Assembly (NCBI GenBank): GCA_900547035.1
Contig: URFM01000041.1
Location: forward strand, 1-32,757
DNA from: an uncultured Clostridium sp.
GTDB taxonomy: Bacteria; Bacillota; Clostridia; Lachnospirales; Lachnospiraceae
Direction of reading: 5' to 3'
DNA: 32,757 bases
Under the pieces are notes generated by a model. The model had not been told where the DNA came from and ran no database searches. It saw only the letters and a program-made list of their open reading frames with translations. A program made the translations under genes and the position numbers. Shown here piece by piece: positions 1 to 7,588 of the stretch. Position 1 is the first letter of the stretch; every line of letters begins with the position of its first letter.

Positions 1-66
1 TTTTTATTTTGACGGAAAAGTTGAAAAGAAGTTGAAGGTAATTTGCTGGATAACAATATATCTGCC

Positions 67-1215
67 TTATAACTTTTCCAGCAGTTCTTCCTGCTGCTGG
101 CAAATGGCATTTTCGATTTCAATTAAAGGCATTTCCATCATCGCTATGCTGCTGAGTTTAAATAAAATTTCCGCCTCTCCCCAGTCTTCAAAGCGTATCA
201 CCTCATCCTCATGGAAATGTTCTCCAAATTCATATATTTCCTGGATTACATCTGTCAGCGTCTGGAATCCATCATAATGGCCCGAAGAAATAACCGATGT
301 CTCCTGGTTTCCTCTGAAGCAGATTTTAATTCCTTTCAGAATCCGGATTACATCCATTTCATCCCAGTCCTTTTCCTGAAGCAGTTTCTCCAGCATAGAA
401 CCCATTTTGGGTGAAATTTCATCCTCCTCCCAATTTGGGTCATAGTCTTCCAGGGCTTCATAAACGGCCAGCGGAATCTCCCCTTCGCTTATGGCGGAGT
501 CCCAATTCGCAAAACTTGGCGGGTCACAAGCCTCGTCCAGCAAAACGATTTGCTCCACCTCTTTCAGGTTCAGAAGGAGCAATTTGTTATTCATACAAGG
601 TACAACCCCATATTCCTGTGTCATCATCCCATACATTTTTTTCTTTGTATCATAGCTGATGAGATACCAGAAATACGCTCCATTCCCCCTGAGGCGGATT
701 CCAATATGCCCCCAAAAGCCGTGCATGCCATCAAATTGATCTCCTCTGGTAAAATCATCCGGCTCAGCTACAGGCACATCAAAATAGTTTGTACCCAGGA
801 TGCCGCGGACACTGGTCTTGTAGCAAAAGGCGATATCTCTTAATTCGGATTTTGTCGCCTCTGCTCCTCCCTCAATCTCCTTCAGCCGTTCCATGCTGAT
901 ACCGGTCTCCTCTGACACTGAATCATCCATGATTTTAAGCGCATTTTTCATTTGCCGCATACGGTTAAAAGGATGTTTGATATCACTCATCAAAAAGTCC
1001 GGGGTAATGTGCAGAAAGTCTAAAATCTTTGTCACATGCTTTGTAAAATTCGTTTGGTTCGTAATCTCAGCTGACAGTATTTTGTCTAATGTAGGCCGGG
1101 ATATCCCTACTTCTTTGCAAAGCTGTACCTTGGTTATATTTTTCGCTTCCAGATACGTTTCCAATTTAATTGCAAATGTACTTCTCAGGTTAAATAAATC
1201 CGCCGCTTGATACAT
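67..1215 (-). CDS. XRE-family regulator with large unknown C-terminal domain
   Basis: A 382-residue protein. Residues about 15-60 form a Cro/CI-type helix-turn-helix (KVQLCKEVGISRPTLDKIL). A second segment at about 98-140 (SEETGISMERLKEIEGG through YKTSVRGILG) also has helix-turn-helix spacing, so it may carry two DNA-binding units. The remaining 240 residues are acidic and rich in Trp and Tyr, and I recognise no family in them. They may sense a ligand or protein, but that is inference. The ATG lies about 80 bp downstream of a good sigma-A promoter. The gene diverges from the tam-like gene and has no partner toxin or antitoxin beside it. It looks more AT-rich than the genes further in, which could indicate acquisition. 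The DNA-binding role is fairly safe; the target is unknown. Confidence 0.75.
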   Translation of the reverse strand: MYQAADLFNLRSTFAIKLETYLEAKNITKVQLCKEVGISRPTLDKILSAEITNQTNFTKHVTKILDFLHITPDFLMSDIKHPFNRMRQMKNALKIMDDSVSEETGISMERLKEIEGGAEATKSELRDIAFCYKTSVRGILGTNYFDVPVAEPDDFTRGDQFDGMHGFWGHIGIRLRGNGAYFWYLISYDTKKKMYGMMTQEYGVVPCMNNKLLLLNLKEVEQIVLLDEACDPPSFANWDSAISEGEIPLAVYEALEDYDPNWEEDEISPKMGSMLEKLLQEKDWDEMDVIRILKGIKICFRGNQETSVISSGHYDGFQTLTDVIQEIYEFGEHFHEDEVIRFEDWGEAEILFKLSSIAMMEMPLIEIENAICQQQEELLEKL

Positions 1216-1297
1216 ATTCTCATTTCTCCTTCTCTTTCTCTGCTCTGTCTGTTCCCATCTTGGAAGCTGTTTCGAACTTTCAACTTTCTATGAGAAT

Positions 1298-1326
1298 ATT
1301 ATATCTTCTTATGTGATTTTTGTAAA
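1298..1326 (-). promoter_or_regulatory. Sigma-A promoter of the XRE regulator gene
   Basis: On the minus strand TTTACA (1326-1321) and TATAAT (1303-1298) are separated by exactly 17 bp in a very AT-rich stretch, about 80 bp upstream of the XRE start codon. Confidence 0.65.
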
Positions 1327-1397
1327 TATTTTTTTAAAAATTTACATTTATTATTTTACTTTATGCAAATTGTTATGGTAGCTTACACCATAAAATA

Positions 1398-1426
1398 ATG
1401 CATACGCGGCCTGTACATGATATAAT
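1398..1426 (+). promoter_or_regulatory. Possible promoter of the tam-like gene
   Basis: A perfect -10 box TATAAT lies at 1421-1426, about 105 bp upstream of the tam-like start. The -35 region is poor (ATGCAT with 17-bp spacing), so either an activator is needed or the site is fortuitous. The 317-bp space between the two divergent genes otherwise holds only the XRE promoter and a possible leader hairpin. Confidence 0.4.
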
Positions 1427-1441
1427 TCAACCGTAGCTGAA

Positions 1442-1499
1442 TTGCCCGTTCTGTCTGAAAATCCCCTGCAGACTTCAGAAAAGCGGCGGAGCCGGGCAA
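1442..1499 (+). other. Possible leader stem-loop upstream of the tam-like gene
   Basis: TTGCCCG (1442-1448) pairs perfectly with CGGGCAA (1493-1499). The enclosed segment contains a smaller GTCTG/CAGAC hairpin. It lies between the putative promoter and the ribosome binding site. I could not match it to a SAM or SAH riboswitch, so I only call a structured leader. Confidence 0.3.
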
Positions 1500-1532
1500 A
1501 CGCAAATCAAGCATGCAAAGGAGGACAGTATC

Positions 1533-2291
1533 ATGTCTGATTGGAACCCAAAGAAGTATTTGTTATTCAAAAAGCAGCGTACACAGCCGGCCATTGACCT
1601 TGCAAACCGTGTGCGGGACTGCGGCGCCGAAACGGCTGCGGATATCGGCTGCGGCCCCGGCAACAGTACGGCTGTCCTGCGGGACATTTTCCCCCATGCA
1701 AAAATACTGGGAATCGACAGTTCCGCCAATATGATTCGCAAGGCAAAGGAGACCCACAGCGGTCTTGATTTTGCAGTGTGCAGCGCGGAAGATTTGACCG
1801 GAAGCTATGACTTGCTGTTTTCCAATGCCTGCCTGCAGTGGATTCCCCATCACGAAACCCTGATTCCCCAACTTATGGAAAAATTGACCGAGCATGGGGT
1901 GCTGGCGGTGCAGATGCCTATGAACTTCAATGAACCGCTGTTCCGTATTATCAGGGAGGTCTCGTCCGAATCTGATTGGAATTTTGAAAATGTCTGTTTT
2001 GAAAAGAACGATACTCTTTCTCCCGAAGAGTATTTTGATATCCTGTCATCCTGCTCAAGCAGCTTTGAGGTATGGGAAACCGTGTATTACCACGCGCTGC
2101 CGTCCCATGAGTACCTGATTGAATGGGTACGGGGCACCAGGCTCCGTCCGTATTTGGACGTACTGGATGACGAACAGAAGGTAGAATTTGAAGGGGAAAT
2201 CCTTTCCAGATTAAAAGAAGCCTATTCTTTCACCGCAAGCGGCGAGGTGATCTTGAAATTCCGGAGATTTTTCTTTACCGCATATAAGTAA
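1533..2291 (+). CDS. tam: Trans-aconitate 2-methyltransferase-like SAM methyltransferase
   Basis: A 252-residue cytoplasmic class I SAM-dependent methyltransferase. The N-terminus (DWNPKKYLLFKKQRTQPAIDL) follows the Tam pattern in which Trp-x-Pro-x-x-Tyr and an Arg-Thr-x-Pro segment precede the SAM site. Motif I is ADIGCGPGNST at about 37-47, and the acidic ribose-binding residue lies in LGIDSS after the second strand. Length matches the family. Tam methylates trans-aconitate, an inhibitor of aconitase that forms spontaneously from cis-aconitate. Substrate specificity cannot be read from sequence, so a related small-acid methyltransferase remains possible. AAAGGAGG at 1517-1524 sits 8 nt before the ATG and fixes the start. 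It is probably monocistronic, ending at a bidirectional hairpin. Confidence 0.8.
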   Translation: MSDWNPKKYLLFKKQRTQPAIDLANRVRDCGAETAADIGCGPGNSTAVLRDIFPHAKILGIDSSANMIRKAKETHSGLDFAVCSAEDLTGSYDLLFSNACLQWIPHHETLIPQLMEKLTEHGVLAVQMPMNFNEPLFRIIREVSSESDWNFENVCFEKNDTLSPEEYFDILSSCSSSFEVWETVYYHALPSHEYLIEWVRGTRLRPYLDVLDDEQKVEFEGEILSRLKEAYSFTASGEVILKFRRFFFTAYK

Positions 2292-2300
2292 AATACATAA

Positions 2301-2349
2301 GCAGCAGTTCAGGGCGCTTGTTTTCACATCGGACGCACTGAACTGCTGC
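2301..2349. terminator. Bidirectional terminator-like hairpin; probable remnant of the structured repeat
   Basis: A perfect 12-bp stem (GCAGCAGTTCAG at 2301-2312 with CTGAACTGCTGC at 2338-2349) lies between the convergent tam-like and flavin reductase-like genes. It is followed by ATTTTATT on plus and a T-rich tract on minus. The stem shares GCAGTTCAGG with repeat copy 2, and the loop shares the 13-mer TTTTCACATCGGA with repeat copy 3. It therefore looks like an internally deleted copy of that element now serving as a terminator. Confidence 0.6.
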
Positions 2350-2381
2350 ATTTTATTAGAACTTCCAGCGGTTCAAAAAGG

Positions 2382-2939
2382 CTACTTTAGCTTCGCTCCG
2401 TCATGAAAGGCATTGCCCACCTTTTCGCCGATTACGTGGTAGTGATTTCCCACCGGGTCAAAGGTAATGGGGGCCAGCTTCATCACATCAATCGTTCCGT
2501 CGGTGAGGATGTGCTCGTCGGCGCTGACGTTCACAATCTCGCCGAAGAGATGGCAGCTTTCCGGGTCGTAGCTGATGAGCCTGCACTCCAGCGTCATGGG
2601 CAGCTCCTCAATGATGGGCGCATCCACAAACTCCGCTTTCGTAGTGTGGAACCCTGCTTTTTCCATCTTGTCCGGCGTATTGTTGCCGGAGGCGATGCCG
2701 ACGTAGTCGCAGGCGGTCATCTGCTCCGCCGTAGCCATGCTCACCGTGAAGGCCTTTCTGGCCAGAATGTTTTTGGTAGTCTTATGGCCGGCGCTGATGC
2801 ACATGCACAGCTCCGTATCGCAGCTGATACCGCCCCAGGCCGCGTTCATAGCGTCGGGCTTTCCATCCTCATCGTAGCTGCCGATGATAAATACCGGCTG
2901 CGGATAGGTCCAGGGTTTTGCTCCAAAATTCTTTCTCAT
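2382..2939 (-). CDS. Flavin reductase-like FMN-binding split-barrel protein
   Basis: A protein of 185 residues when started at the ATG at 2939. The N-terminus (AKPWTYPQPVFIIGSYDEDG) and the following DAMNAAWGGISCD segment are typical of flavin reductase-like split barrels that bind FMN and often act as flavoprotein oxidoreductases. The electron partner cannot be told. A TTG two codons upstream overlaps the preceding stop as TTGA, but the GAGAGG ribosome binding site is only 2 nt from the TTG and 8 nt from the ATG, so the ATG is chosen. It follows the MmcQ/YjbR gene by 2 nt and is almost certainly co-transcribed with it. Transcription ends at the hairpin at 2301-2349. Confidence 0.8.
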   Translation of the reverse strand: MRKNFGAKPWTYPQPVFIIGSYDEDGKPDAMNAAWGGISCDTELCMCISAGHKTTKNILARKAFTVSMATAEQMTACDYVGIASGNNTPDKMEKAGFHTTKAEFVDAPIIEELPMTLECRLISYDPESCHLFGEIVNVSADEHILTDGTIDVMKLAPITFDPVGNHYHVIGEKVGNAFHDGAKLK

Positions 2940-2941
2940 TT

Positions 2942-3319
2942 TCAAGTCCTCTCTTTCTTGTTATTCTTCTTTGCTGCTGTTAAGTCATAGCTTAAATCCA
3001 GCAGATGTTTGATTTCCTTCTCCGGTGCGCTGCCATCCAGCCGGATGGTGAGCCACTGTTCCTTGTTCATGTGGTAGGCCGGATGAAATCCTTCCTGGGT
3101 CCGGAGGAAACTCCCCAGAACCGGGTCGCATTTCACATTGAGCACATCCACAAGGCCGTCGCCGGGAAGCCCCAGCTTCTCCCTCCCGACTTCCATCACC
3201 AGGCCGTACCACTTACGGTTGTCCCTGTGGCGCAGGACGGCGTTGGTGTCGGACCAGGGATAGTCCGGTTCTGTGCCGTATTTTGTTTTTGCGTAGGTGA
3301 ATATTTGTTGACGGGTCAT
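2942..3319 (-). CDS. MmcQ/YjbR family protein
   Basis: A small cytoplasmic protein of 125 residues. The family signature is clear: an N-terminal KTKYGTEPDYPW segment, a central HRDNRKWYGLVM strand, LNVKCDP, and GFHPAYHMNKEQWLTI near the end, giving the CyaY-like/double-wing fold proposed for MmcQ/YjbR proteins. No enzymatic function is established; some relatives are thought to bind DNA. The C-terminus is a lysine-rich tail. It is the first gene of a two-gene unit with the flavin reductase-like gene. The ATG has a modest GAAGG ribosome binding site about 10 nt upstream. Confidence 0.8.
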   Translation of the reverse strand: MTRQQIFTYAKTKYGTEPDYPWSDTNAVLRHRDNRKWYGLVMEVGREKLGLPGDGLVDVLNVKCDPVLGSFLRTQEGFHPAYHMNKEQWLTIRLDGSAPEKEIKHLLDLSYDLTAAKKNNKKERT

Positions 3320-3379
3320 GGGGTGGGGGCCTTCTTTCTGAATGTATATTTTCCTTTGTTGCAGCCGGAATCGTTTCTT

Positions 3380-3410
3380 AATGTCCGGTTTTGCCGTTCC
3401 AATGTCCGGT
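3380..3410. repeat. Two direct repeats, 21 bp apart, upstream of the MmcQ/YjbR gene
   Basis: AATGTCCGGT occurs at 3380-3389 and again at 3401-3410, a spacing of two helical turns, 60-90 bp upstream of the MmcQ/YjbR start. This placement fits an operator for a dimeric regulator, but no regulator is adjacent and the promoter is unclear. Confidence 0.35.
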
Positions 3411-3444
3411 ATTTTCGTTTCTTTAAAAGGTTCAGTCCAATCTT

Positions 3445-3618
3445 CTAAATTGTTTTAACTTGAAAATAATCCCCGGCAATCTTGTCCAGCTGCGCGGCAA
3501 TGACCTTGAAGTCCGTATTCAAATCCAGCGTTTTCGCACCGATTTGGTTTCCTCCTATATGGAGCATGCAGTCAGGAGTGACGGATTCGTTGGTTTTCGC
3601 ATTCTCAATAATTTCCAT
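3445..3618 (-). pseudogene. 57-codon open frame, probable C-terminal gene remnant
   Basis: A minus-strand frame of 57 codons ends ...DFKVIAAQLDKIAGDYF plus six residues and a TAG stop. The amino-acid pattern (VTPDCMLHIGGNQIG, TLDLNTDFKVIAAQLD) looks like a genuine amphipathic protein C-terminus and not random translation. Upstream in frame there is a stop, and no convincing ribosome binding site precedes the ATG. I read it as the tail of a decayed oxidoreductase-like gene, but I cannot name the family. It explains most of the 343-bp space between the MmcQ/YjbR gene and rlmD. A real small protein is possible. Confidence 0.4.
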
Positions 3619-3662
3619 TACATATCAAATATCCCCGTCCATTTAATCCTTGCAACAGTCGA

Positions 3663-5069
3663 TTAGTTTTTCCTCTCCAACTTCACCACACTCTCACAAT
3701 GCCCACTCCCCCCAAACATATCACAACACCCAACTCTCCTCACCTCATACCCTCTCTCCCCCAAATACTTCACGTCCCTGGCCAAAGTCGCCGAATCGCA
3801 GCTCACATACACCACCCGCTTCGGCCCCATCTTCACAATGGTATCCAGGCACACGGAGTCGCAGCCCTTCCTGGGCGGGTCCACCACGATTACATCGGCG
3901 TAGGCCTGATTCTCCTCATACTCTCTGGGCAGCACCTCCTCCGCCTTCCCCACAAAAAACTGCGCGTTCTCAATCCCGTTAATCCGCGCGTTCTCTCTGG
4001 CGTCCTCGATGGCCTCCGGCACAATCTCCACCCCGAAAACCCGTTTCGCCTTCTGGGCCAGGAACAGGGAAATGGTCCCGATTCCGCAGTACAAATCCCA
4101 GACCGTCTCCTCCCCGGTAAGGTCCGCGTATTCCAGAGCCTTCCCGTACAGCTTCACCGTCTGGGCCGGATTCACCTGATAAAAAGAAAGTGGAGAAATC
4201 CGGTACTTCACATTCCCGATAAAGTCCGTAATATATCCAGGTCCAAAAAGATTGATAATCTCCTTCCCCAAAATCACATTGGTCCGCTCTTTATTCACAT
4301 TCAGGGAAATGCTGGTCATGCCCGGAATCTTCAAAAGCTCCTCCACCAGCTCCCCGCTGTAGGGCAGGCCGGAGCCGTTCACCACCAGGCACACCATCAG
4401 TTCCCCCGTAGCGAAGCCCTTCCGAATCAGGCAGTGGCGTACTAGGCCCGTTCCCGTCTTTTCCTCATAGGGCGCGATTTTCCGCCGCTCCATAAACCCC
4501 TTGACGATTTCCAGAATCAGGCGGTTCTCCTCCACTCCCAGCAGACAGTCCTCGCACTCCACAATATCGTGAGTCCGCCCCGCGTAAAATCCGGTGATGA
4601 TTCTCCCGTCCTTGCTCCGTCCAAAGGGAAACTGGGCCTTATTCCGGTAACGCCATGGATTCTCCATCCCCATAATCGGCTCCATCCGGACCACCGGGCC
4701 CCCAACATCCCCGTCCATTTTCTCCCCCGGCAGCACCAAATTCTCCAGCCCCCCAATCCGCTTCAGATGGTTATAAACCTTCCGCTCCTTAAACCGAAGC
4801 TGCTCCTGATAATCCATCATCTGCAGCTGGCAGCCTCCGCACTGTCTGGCCACGGGACATTTGGGCTCCACCCGGTAAGGGGAGGGCGTCAGCACCTTCA
4901 CCAGGCGGGCGTAGCCGTAGGATTTCTTCATTTTCATGGCGGAAGCTTCCACCACATCGCCGATTACCGTATCCTTAATAAACCAGATGAAGCCGTCTGT
5001 CTTTCCGACACCGGCCCCATCCTCGCTCATATCTTCTATGGTTGTAATAAAATGTTCGTTCTTTTTCAT
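3663..5069 (-). CDS. rlmD: 23S rRNA (uracil-C5)-methyltransferase, RlmD/RlmCD family
   Basis: A 468-residue cytoplasmic enzyme that uses SAM to methylate C5 of a uridine in 23S rRNA. Residues 1-60 form a TRAM RNA-binding domain. An iron-sulfur site is formed by C71, C77 and C80 (CPVARQCGGC) with C172 or C175. The SAM-binding motif is DLYCGIGT at 325-332, followed by VDPPRKGC at 396-403. The catalytic nucleophile is Cys424 in SCDSATLARD. The C-terminal MFGGSGHCESV matches the family's terminal motif. In Firmicutes one such enzyme can modify both positions handled separately by RlmC and RlmD in E. coli, so the exact target (m5U747, m5U1939 or both) is open. The start is 4 nt after the yhaM-like stop, with GGAG 10 nt upstream, so the pair is one operon. 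Confidence 0.9.
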   Translation of the reverse strand: MKKNEHFITTIEDMSEDGAGVGKTDGFIWFIKDTVIGDVVEASAMKMKKSYGYARLVKVLTPSPYRVEPKCPVARQCGGCQLQMMDYQEQLRFKERKVYNHLKRIGGLENLVLPGEKMDGDVGGPVVRMEPIMGMENPWRYRNKAQFPFGRSKDGRIITGFYAGRTHDIVECEDCLLGVEENRLILEIVKGFMERRKIAPYEEKTGTGLVRHCLIRKGFATGELMVCLVVNGSGLPYSGELVEELLKIPGMTSISLNVNKERTNVILGKEIINLFGPGYITDFIGNVKYRISPLSFYQVNPAQTVKLYGKALEYADLTGEETVWDLYCGIGTISLFLAQKAKRVFGVEIVPEAIEDARENARINGIENAQFFVGKAEEVLPREYEENQAYADVIVVDPPRKGCDSVCLDTIVKMGPKRVVYVSCDSATLARDVKYLGERGYEVRRVGCCDMFGGSGHCESVVKLERKN

Positions 5070-5073
5070 CCGC

Positions 5074-6027
5074 TTATAACTCCGTGGTTTTCCGAATATT
5101 CGTGTCCAGCAGCCGGTTGAATCCCAGCCAGCCCGTATTCTCCCCGCCGGCGTTCAACGCCTCAATCATGGTCTCCATCTTGGCGTCCGTATTGTCCGCG
5201 AAGTTTAAGGCCAGCGCCTCCAGCAGGGCCGGTTTCTTCGGCGAGCCGTACTCCAGCTCCCCGTGGTGGGCCAGGATGCAGTGCTTCAACTCCAGAGCCG
5301 TCTTCTCGGGAAATCCCGGAATGGCGCGAATCATCCGCCCCACCATGTCGGTGCCGATGATAATGTGGCCCAGCAGCTGCCCTTCGTCGGTGTAGTCATT
5401 TTCCGGGAAGGTGGAAAGCTCCCTGGTCTTTCCGATATCGTGGAAAATGGCCGCCGTAATCAGCAAATCCCGGTTAATCTGGGGATAGCAGGAAGCGTAA
5501 TAGTCGCACATCTTGGTAACGCTCAGCGTGTGCTCCAGCAGTCCTCCCACAAAGCCGTGATGGACGCTCTTGGCGGCGGAGTGGAACTTGAATGCCTTGG
5601 CAAAGGCCGGGCTGTCCACGAAAAATTTAGCCAGGAGCTGATGCAGGTAGGGATTCTTCACGCTGTCAATCAACCCCAGAAGCTCCCCGAACATCACCTC
5701 GATGTCCTTCCCCGAAACCGGCAGATAGTCCGCCTCCACAAACTCCCCTTCCGCTGCCCGGCGGATGCGGCGCACATTCATCTGATGAGAATTCTGGAAC
5801 AGGGTAATGTCCGCCTCCACATGGACGTAATCCATGGTCTCAAACTCTCCGATTCCCGGAGAGTGGAGGTCCCAGATTTTGGCGTCAATGGTGCCGGTCT
5901 TGTCCTGGAGGACCAGATTGCCGTACTCCTTTCCGTTCTTTGTGAGGGCAATCTGCTTGTTCTTGCACAGGTAGACGCAGGCTACGTGCATCCCCTCTCT
6001 CAGGGTTTCAATATATTTCATTTCCAT
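5074..6027 (-). CDS. yhaM: YhaM-like 3'-5' exoribonuclease (OB fold + HD domain)
   Basis: A protein of 317 residues, almost the length of B. subtilis YhaM. Residues about 10-95 form an OB-fold nucleic-acid-binding domain (GKEYGNLVLQDKTGTIDAKIWD). The HD domain follows, with a His in GGLLEHTLSV and the metal-binding pair in AAIFHDIGKTREL, then HCILAHHGELEYGSP and FADNTDAKM. YhaM enzymes degrade RNA from the 3' end using Mn2+ and also act on single-stranded DNA. In-frame codons upstream exist, but the AAAGGA 5 nt before the ATG at 6027 and the family N-terminus (MKYIETLREG) favour this start. It sits between the HtrA-like gene and rlmD on the same strand; the 83-bp gap before it holds a hairpin without a U-tract. 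Confidence 0.85.
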   Translation of the reverse strand: MEMKYIETLREGMHVACVYLCKNKQIALTKNGKEYGNLVLQDKTGTIDAKIWDLHSPGIGEFETMDYVHVEADITLFQNSHQMNVRRIRRAAEGEFVEADYLPVSGKDIEVMFGELLGLIDSVKNPYLHQLLAKFFVDSPAFAKAFKFHSAAKSVHHGFVGGLLEHTLSVTKMCDYYASCYPQINRDLLITAAIFHDIGKTRELSTFPENDYTDEGQLLGHIIIGTDMVGRMIRAIPGFPEKTALELKHCILAHHGELEYGSPKKPALLEALALNFADNTDAKMETMIEALNAGGENTGWLGFNRLLDTNIRKTTEL

Positions 6028-6110
6028 TAATTTCCTTTCCATTTTCATCTGATATTGCCGGTAAAGATGCCGCCCCTCCACTGCTGCCAATGGAGGCGCA
6101 TCCGCTCCCC

Positions 6111-7406
6111 CTATCTTCCCCGGATTTCCACCGTAAACTCCAGCTCCCGGTACATATCCGTTCCGTTCCGCTGAACCATGACCCTTACCCGGTCCCCGGA
6201 ACTTAACAGGTCAAGCTGATTCTGAAATTCCTTCATGGTGGCGACCGAAGCCTCGCCGATGGAGGTGATGATATCGCCGTTTTGAATCCCCGCGTTGTAA
6301 GCGGGACCGTCCGACACGCTCTCCACCACGTAGATTCCCGCCGGCATTCCGGCCTCCACCTGTTCGCGGCTGACCTCCTGTCCCCGGATGCCAAAGTAGG
6401 GCGGCGCCACGCCGTTGCTCAAATCCTCCAGCACAGCCTTGTAATCGGAAACCCCGGCCACCGCGGCCATGCCGCTGTTCTGGGCGTTGGCATAGGCTTC
6501 CGTCACCCAGCCAATCAGCTGTCCGTTCAGGTTGATTAAAAAGGTGCCTTCTCTGGCCGCCCCATTAACGCTGGTGTAAAATACACGGCCAACGCCGTCC
6601 ACCAGCTGAACGTTCCGCACCACATAGGAGATTACCCCGTAATCCGTGGAATGAATCACTCCGGCCGGGCTGCCCACGGCCACCACCAAATCCCCCTGCT
6701 TCACAGAGTATGAATTCCCCAGTTCAATCACCGGCAATTTGTCCCGCTGTTCCTGACTGAGGGTTGACAGGTCGATGCTCACCACCGCCATATCCGCTAC
6801 CGTATCCCGCTGCTTTACCGCGCCCTCCAGAACGGTTCCGTCCGCCAGGGCTACCTCGATGGAATCTGCCGACTCGATAGCCGCCTCGGTGGTGAGAATC
6901 AGTCCCTCATTTCCCATTTTCGCGATGAGGACGCCGGCGTGCTGTCCCGTGGTTTCAATGGGATTGTCAAACCAGTCCGTCTGGTGCTGAATGGAGTGGA
7001 CCGACACGATTCCCTGGTCCGCCTCCGAGGCCACGGACCGCAGTCCCGCGAAAATCCGGTCCACATCCGCCGCCTCATAGGTATATTTTGCAATCTCCGA
7101 CTGCACCACGTCCCCCACCGGCTCCGACTCAGTCTCCGAATCCGCCGTAGTGGTGGGAGCGGGGGGCGCCGTAGTCTCCGGCTCGTCCTTTGGAATGGTC
7201 ACCCTCTGGCTCTCCTCTGTTTCTCCCAGGCCCAGGTGCCGCTCCGCAATGGGCCTTGAAACCGCAAAGCAGACCCCGGCCACCACGCCGAACAGCACTC
7301 CGCAGAAGGCCGTTAACAAAATCCGCCTGGCAATCTGCCGCCTGGACATGGGCTGGCGGACAATTTTCTCTTTAATAAAATGACGGTCTCCGTTCTTCTC
7401 AGGCAT
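6111..7406 (-). CDS. Membrane-anchored HtrA-like protein lacking catalytic residues
   Basis: A protein of 431 residues from the ATG at 7406, which has AGGAGG 6 nt upstream. The order is a short cytoplasmic tail, one membrane helix at about 28-50, a Thr/Pro/Glu linker to about 105, a trypsin-like HtrA/DegP domain at about 110-330, and one PDZ domain at about 333-430 (GIYVVESVSDGPAYNAGIQNGDII). The fold markers are kept, but the catalytic His segment is LTTEAAI at 171-177 (Ala at the His position). The Ser segment normally read as GNSGGPL is AREGTFL (Glu286 at the Ser position). Asp205 remains. I infer a non-proteolytic envelope sensor or scaffold located outside the membrane. The promoter at 7589-7617 would place repeat copy 1 in its 5' leader. 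Confidence 0.85.
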   Translation of the reverse strand: MPEKNGDRHFIKEKIVRQPMSRRQIARRILLTAFCGVLFGVVAGVCFAVSRPIAERHLGLGETEESQRVTIPKDEPETTAPPAPTTTADSETESEPVGDVVQSEIAKYTYEAADVDRIFAGLRSVASEADQGIVSVHSIQHQTDWFDNPIETTGQHAGVLIAKMGNEGLILTTEAAIESADSIEVALADGTVLEGAVKQRDTVADMAVVSIDLSTLSQEQRDKLPVIELGNSYSVKQGDLVVAVGSPAGVIHSTDYGVISYVVRNVQLVDGVGRVFYTSVNGAAREGTFLINLNGQLIGWVTEAYANAQNSGMAAVAGVSDYKAVLEDLSNGVAPPYFGIRGQEVSREQVEAGMPAGIYVVESVSDGPAYNAGIQNGDIITSIGEASVATMKEFQNQLDLLSSGDRVRVMVQRNGTDMYRELEFTVEIRGR

Positions 7407-7447
7407 AACAAACCTCCTGGAAAAAAAACTGACTCTGATGTTTGTTG

Positions 7448-7581
7448 AGGACGGCTTATCTTCTTGCCCGGCCAAGGCCGGACAAGAAGCATCGGATGGA
7501 CATCCGATGGACCAGAAGAGGCAGGGGCAAGCTTACAAGCAAGCCTGACGCTTGCCCCTGCCTCTTCTGGTCCGCCGTCCT
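7448..7581 (+). repeat. Structured palindromic repeat, copy 1
   Basis: A closing stem AGGACGGC (7448-7455) with GCCGTCCT (7574-7581) encloses three hairpins. Stem A (7460-7489) is CTTCTTGCCCGGC paired with GCCGGACAAGAAG, with one C-A mismatch. Stem B (7490-7509) is CATCGGATG/CATCCGATG. Stem C (7509-7573) has perfect 24-bp arms with a 17-nt loop. The loop side carries the segment AAGCAAGCYTRACGCYTG shared by all copies. This copy has the longest stem C and lacks the extended outer stem seen in the other copies. It would lie in the leader of the HtrA-like gene, in reverse orientation. Confidence 0.85.
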
Positions 7582-7588
7582 GCCTATT

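Noticed and set aside
1442..1532. SAM or SAH riboswitch ahead of the methyltransferase gene
   Set aside because: A stem is present, but none of the conserved core sequences I know for those riboswitches could be found.
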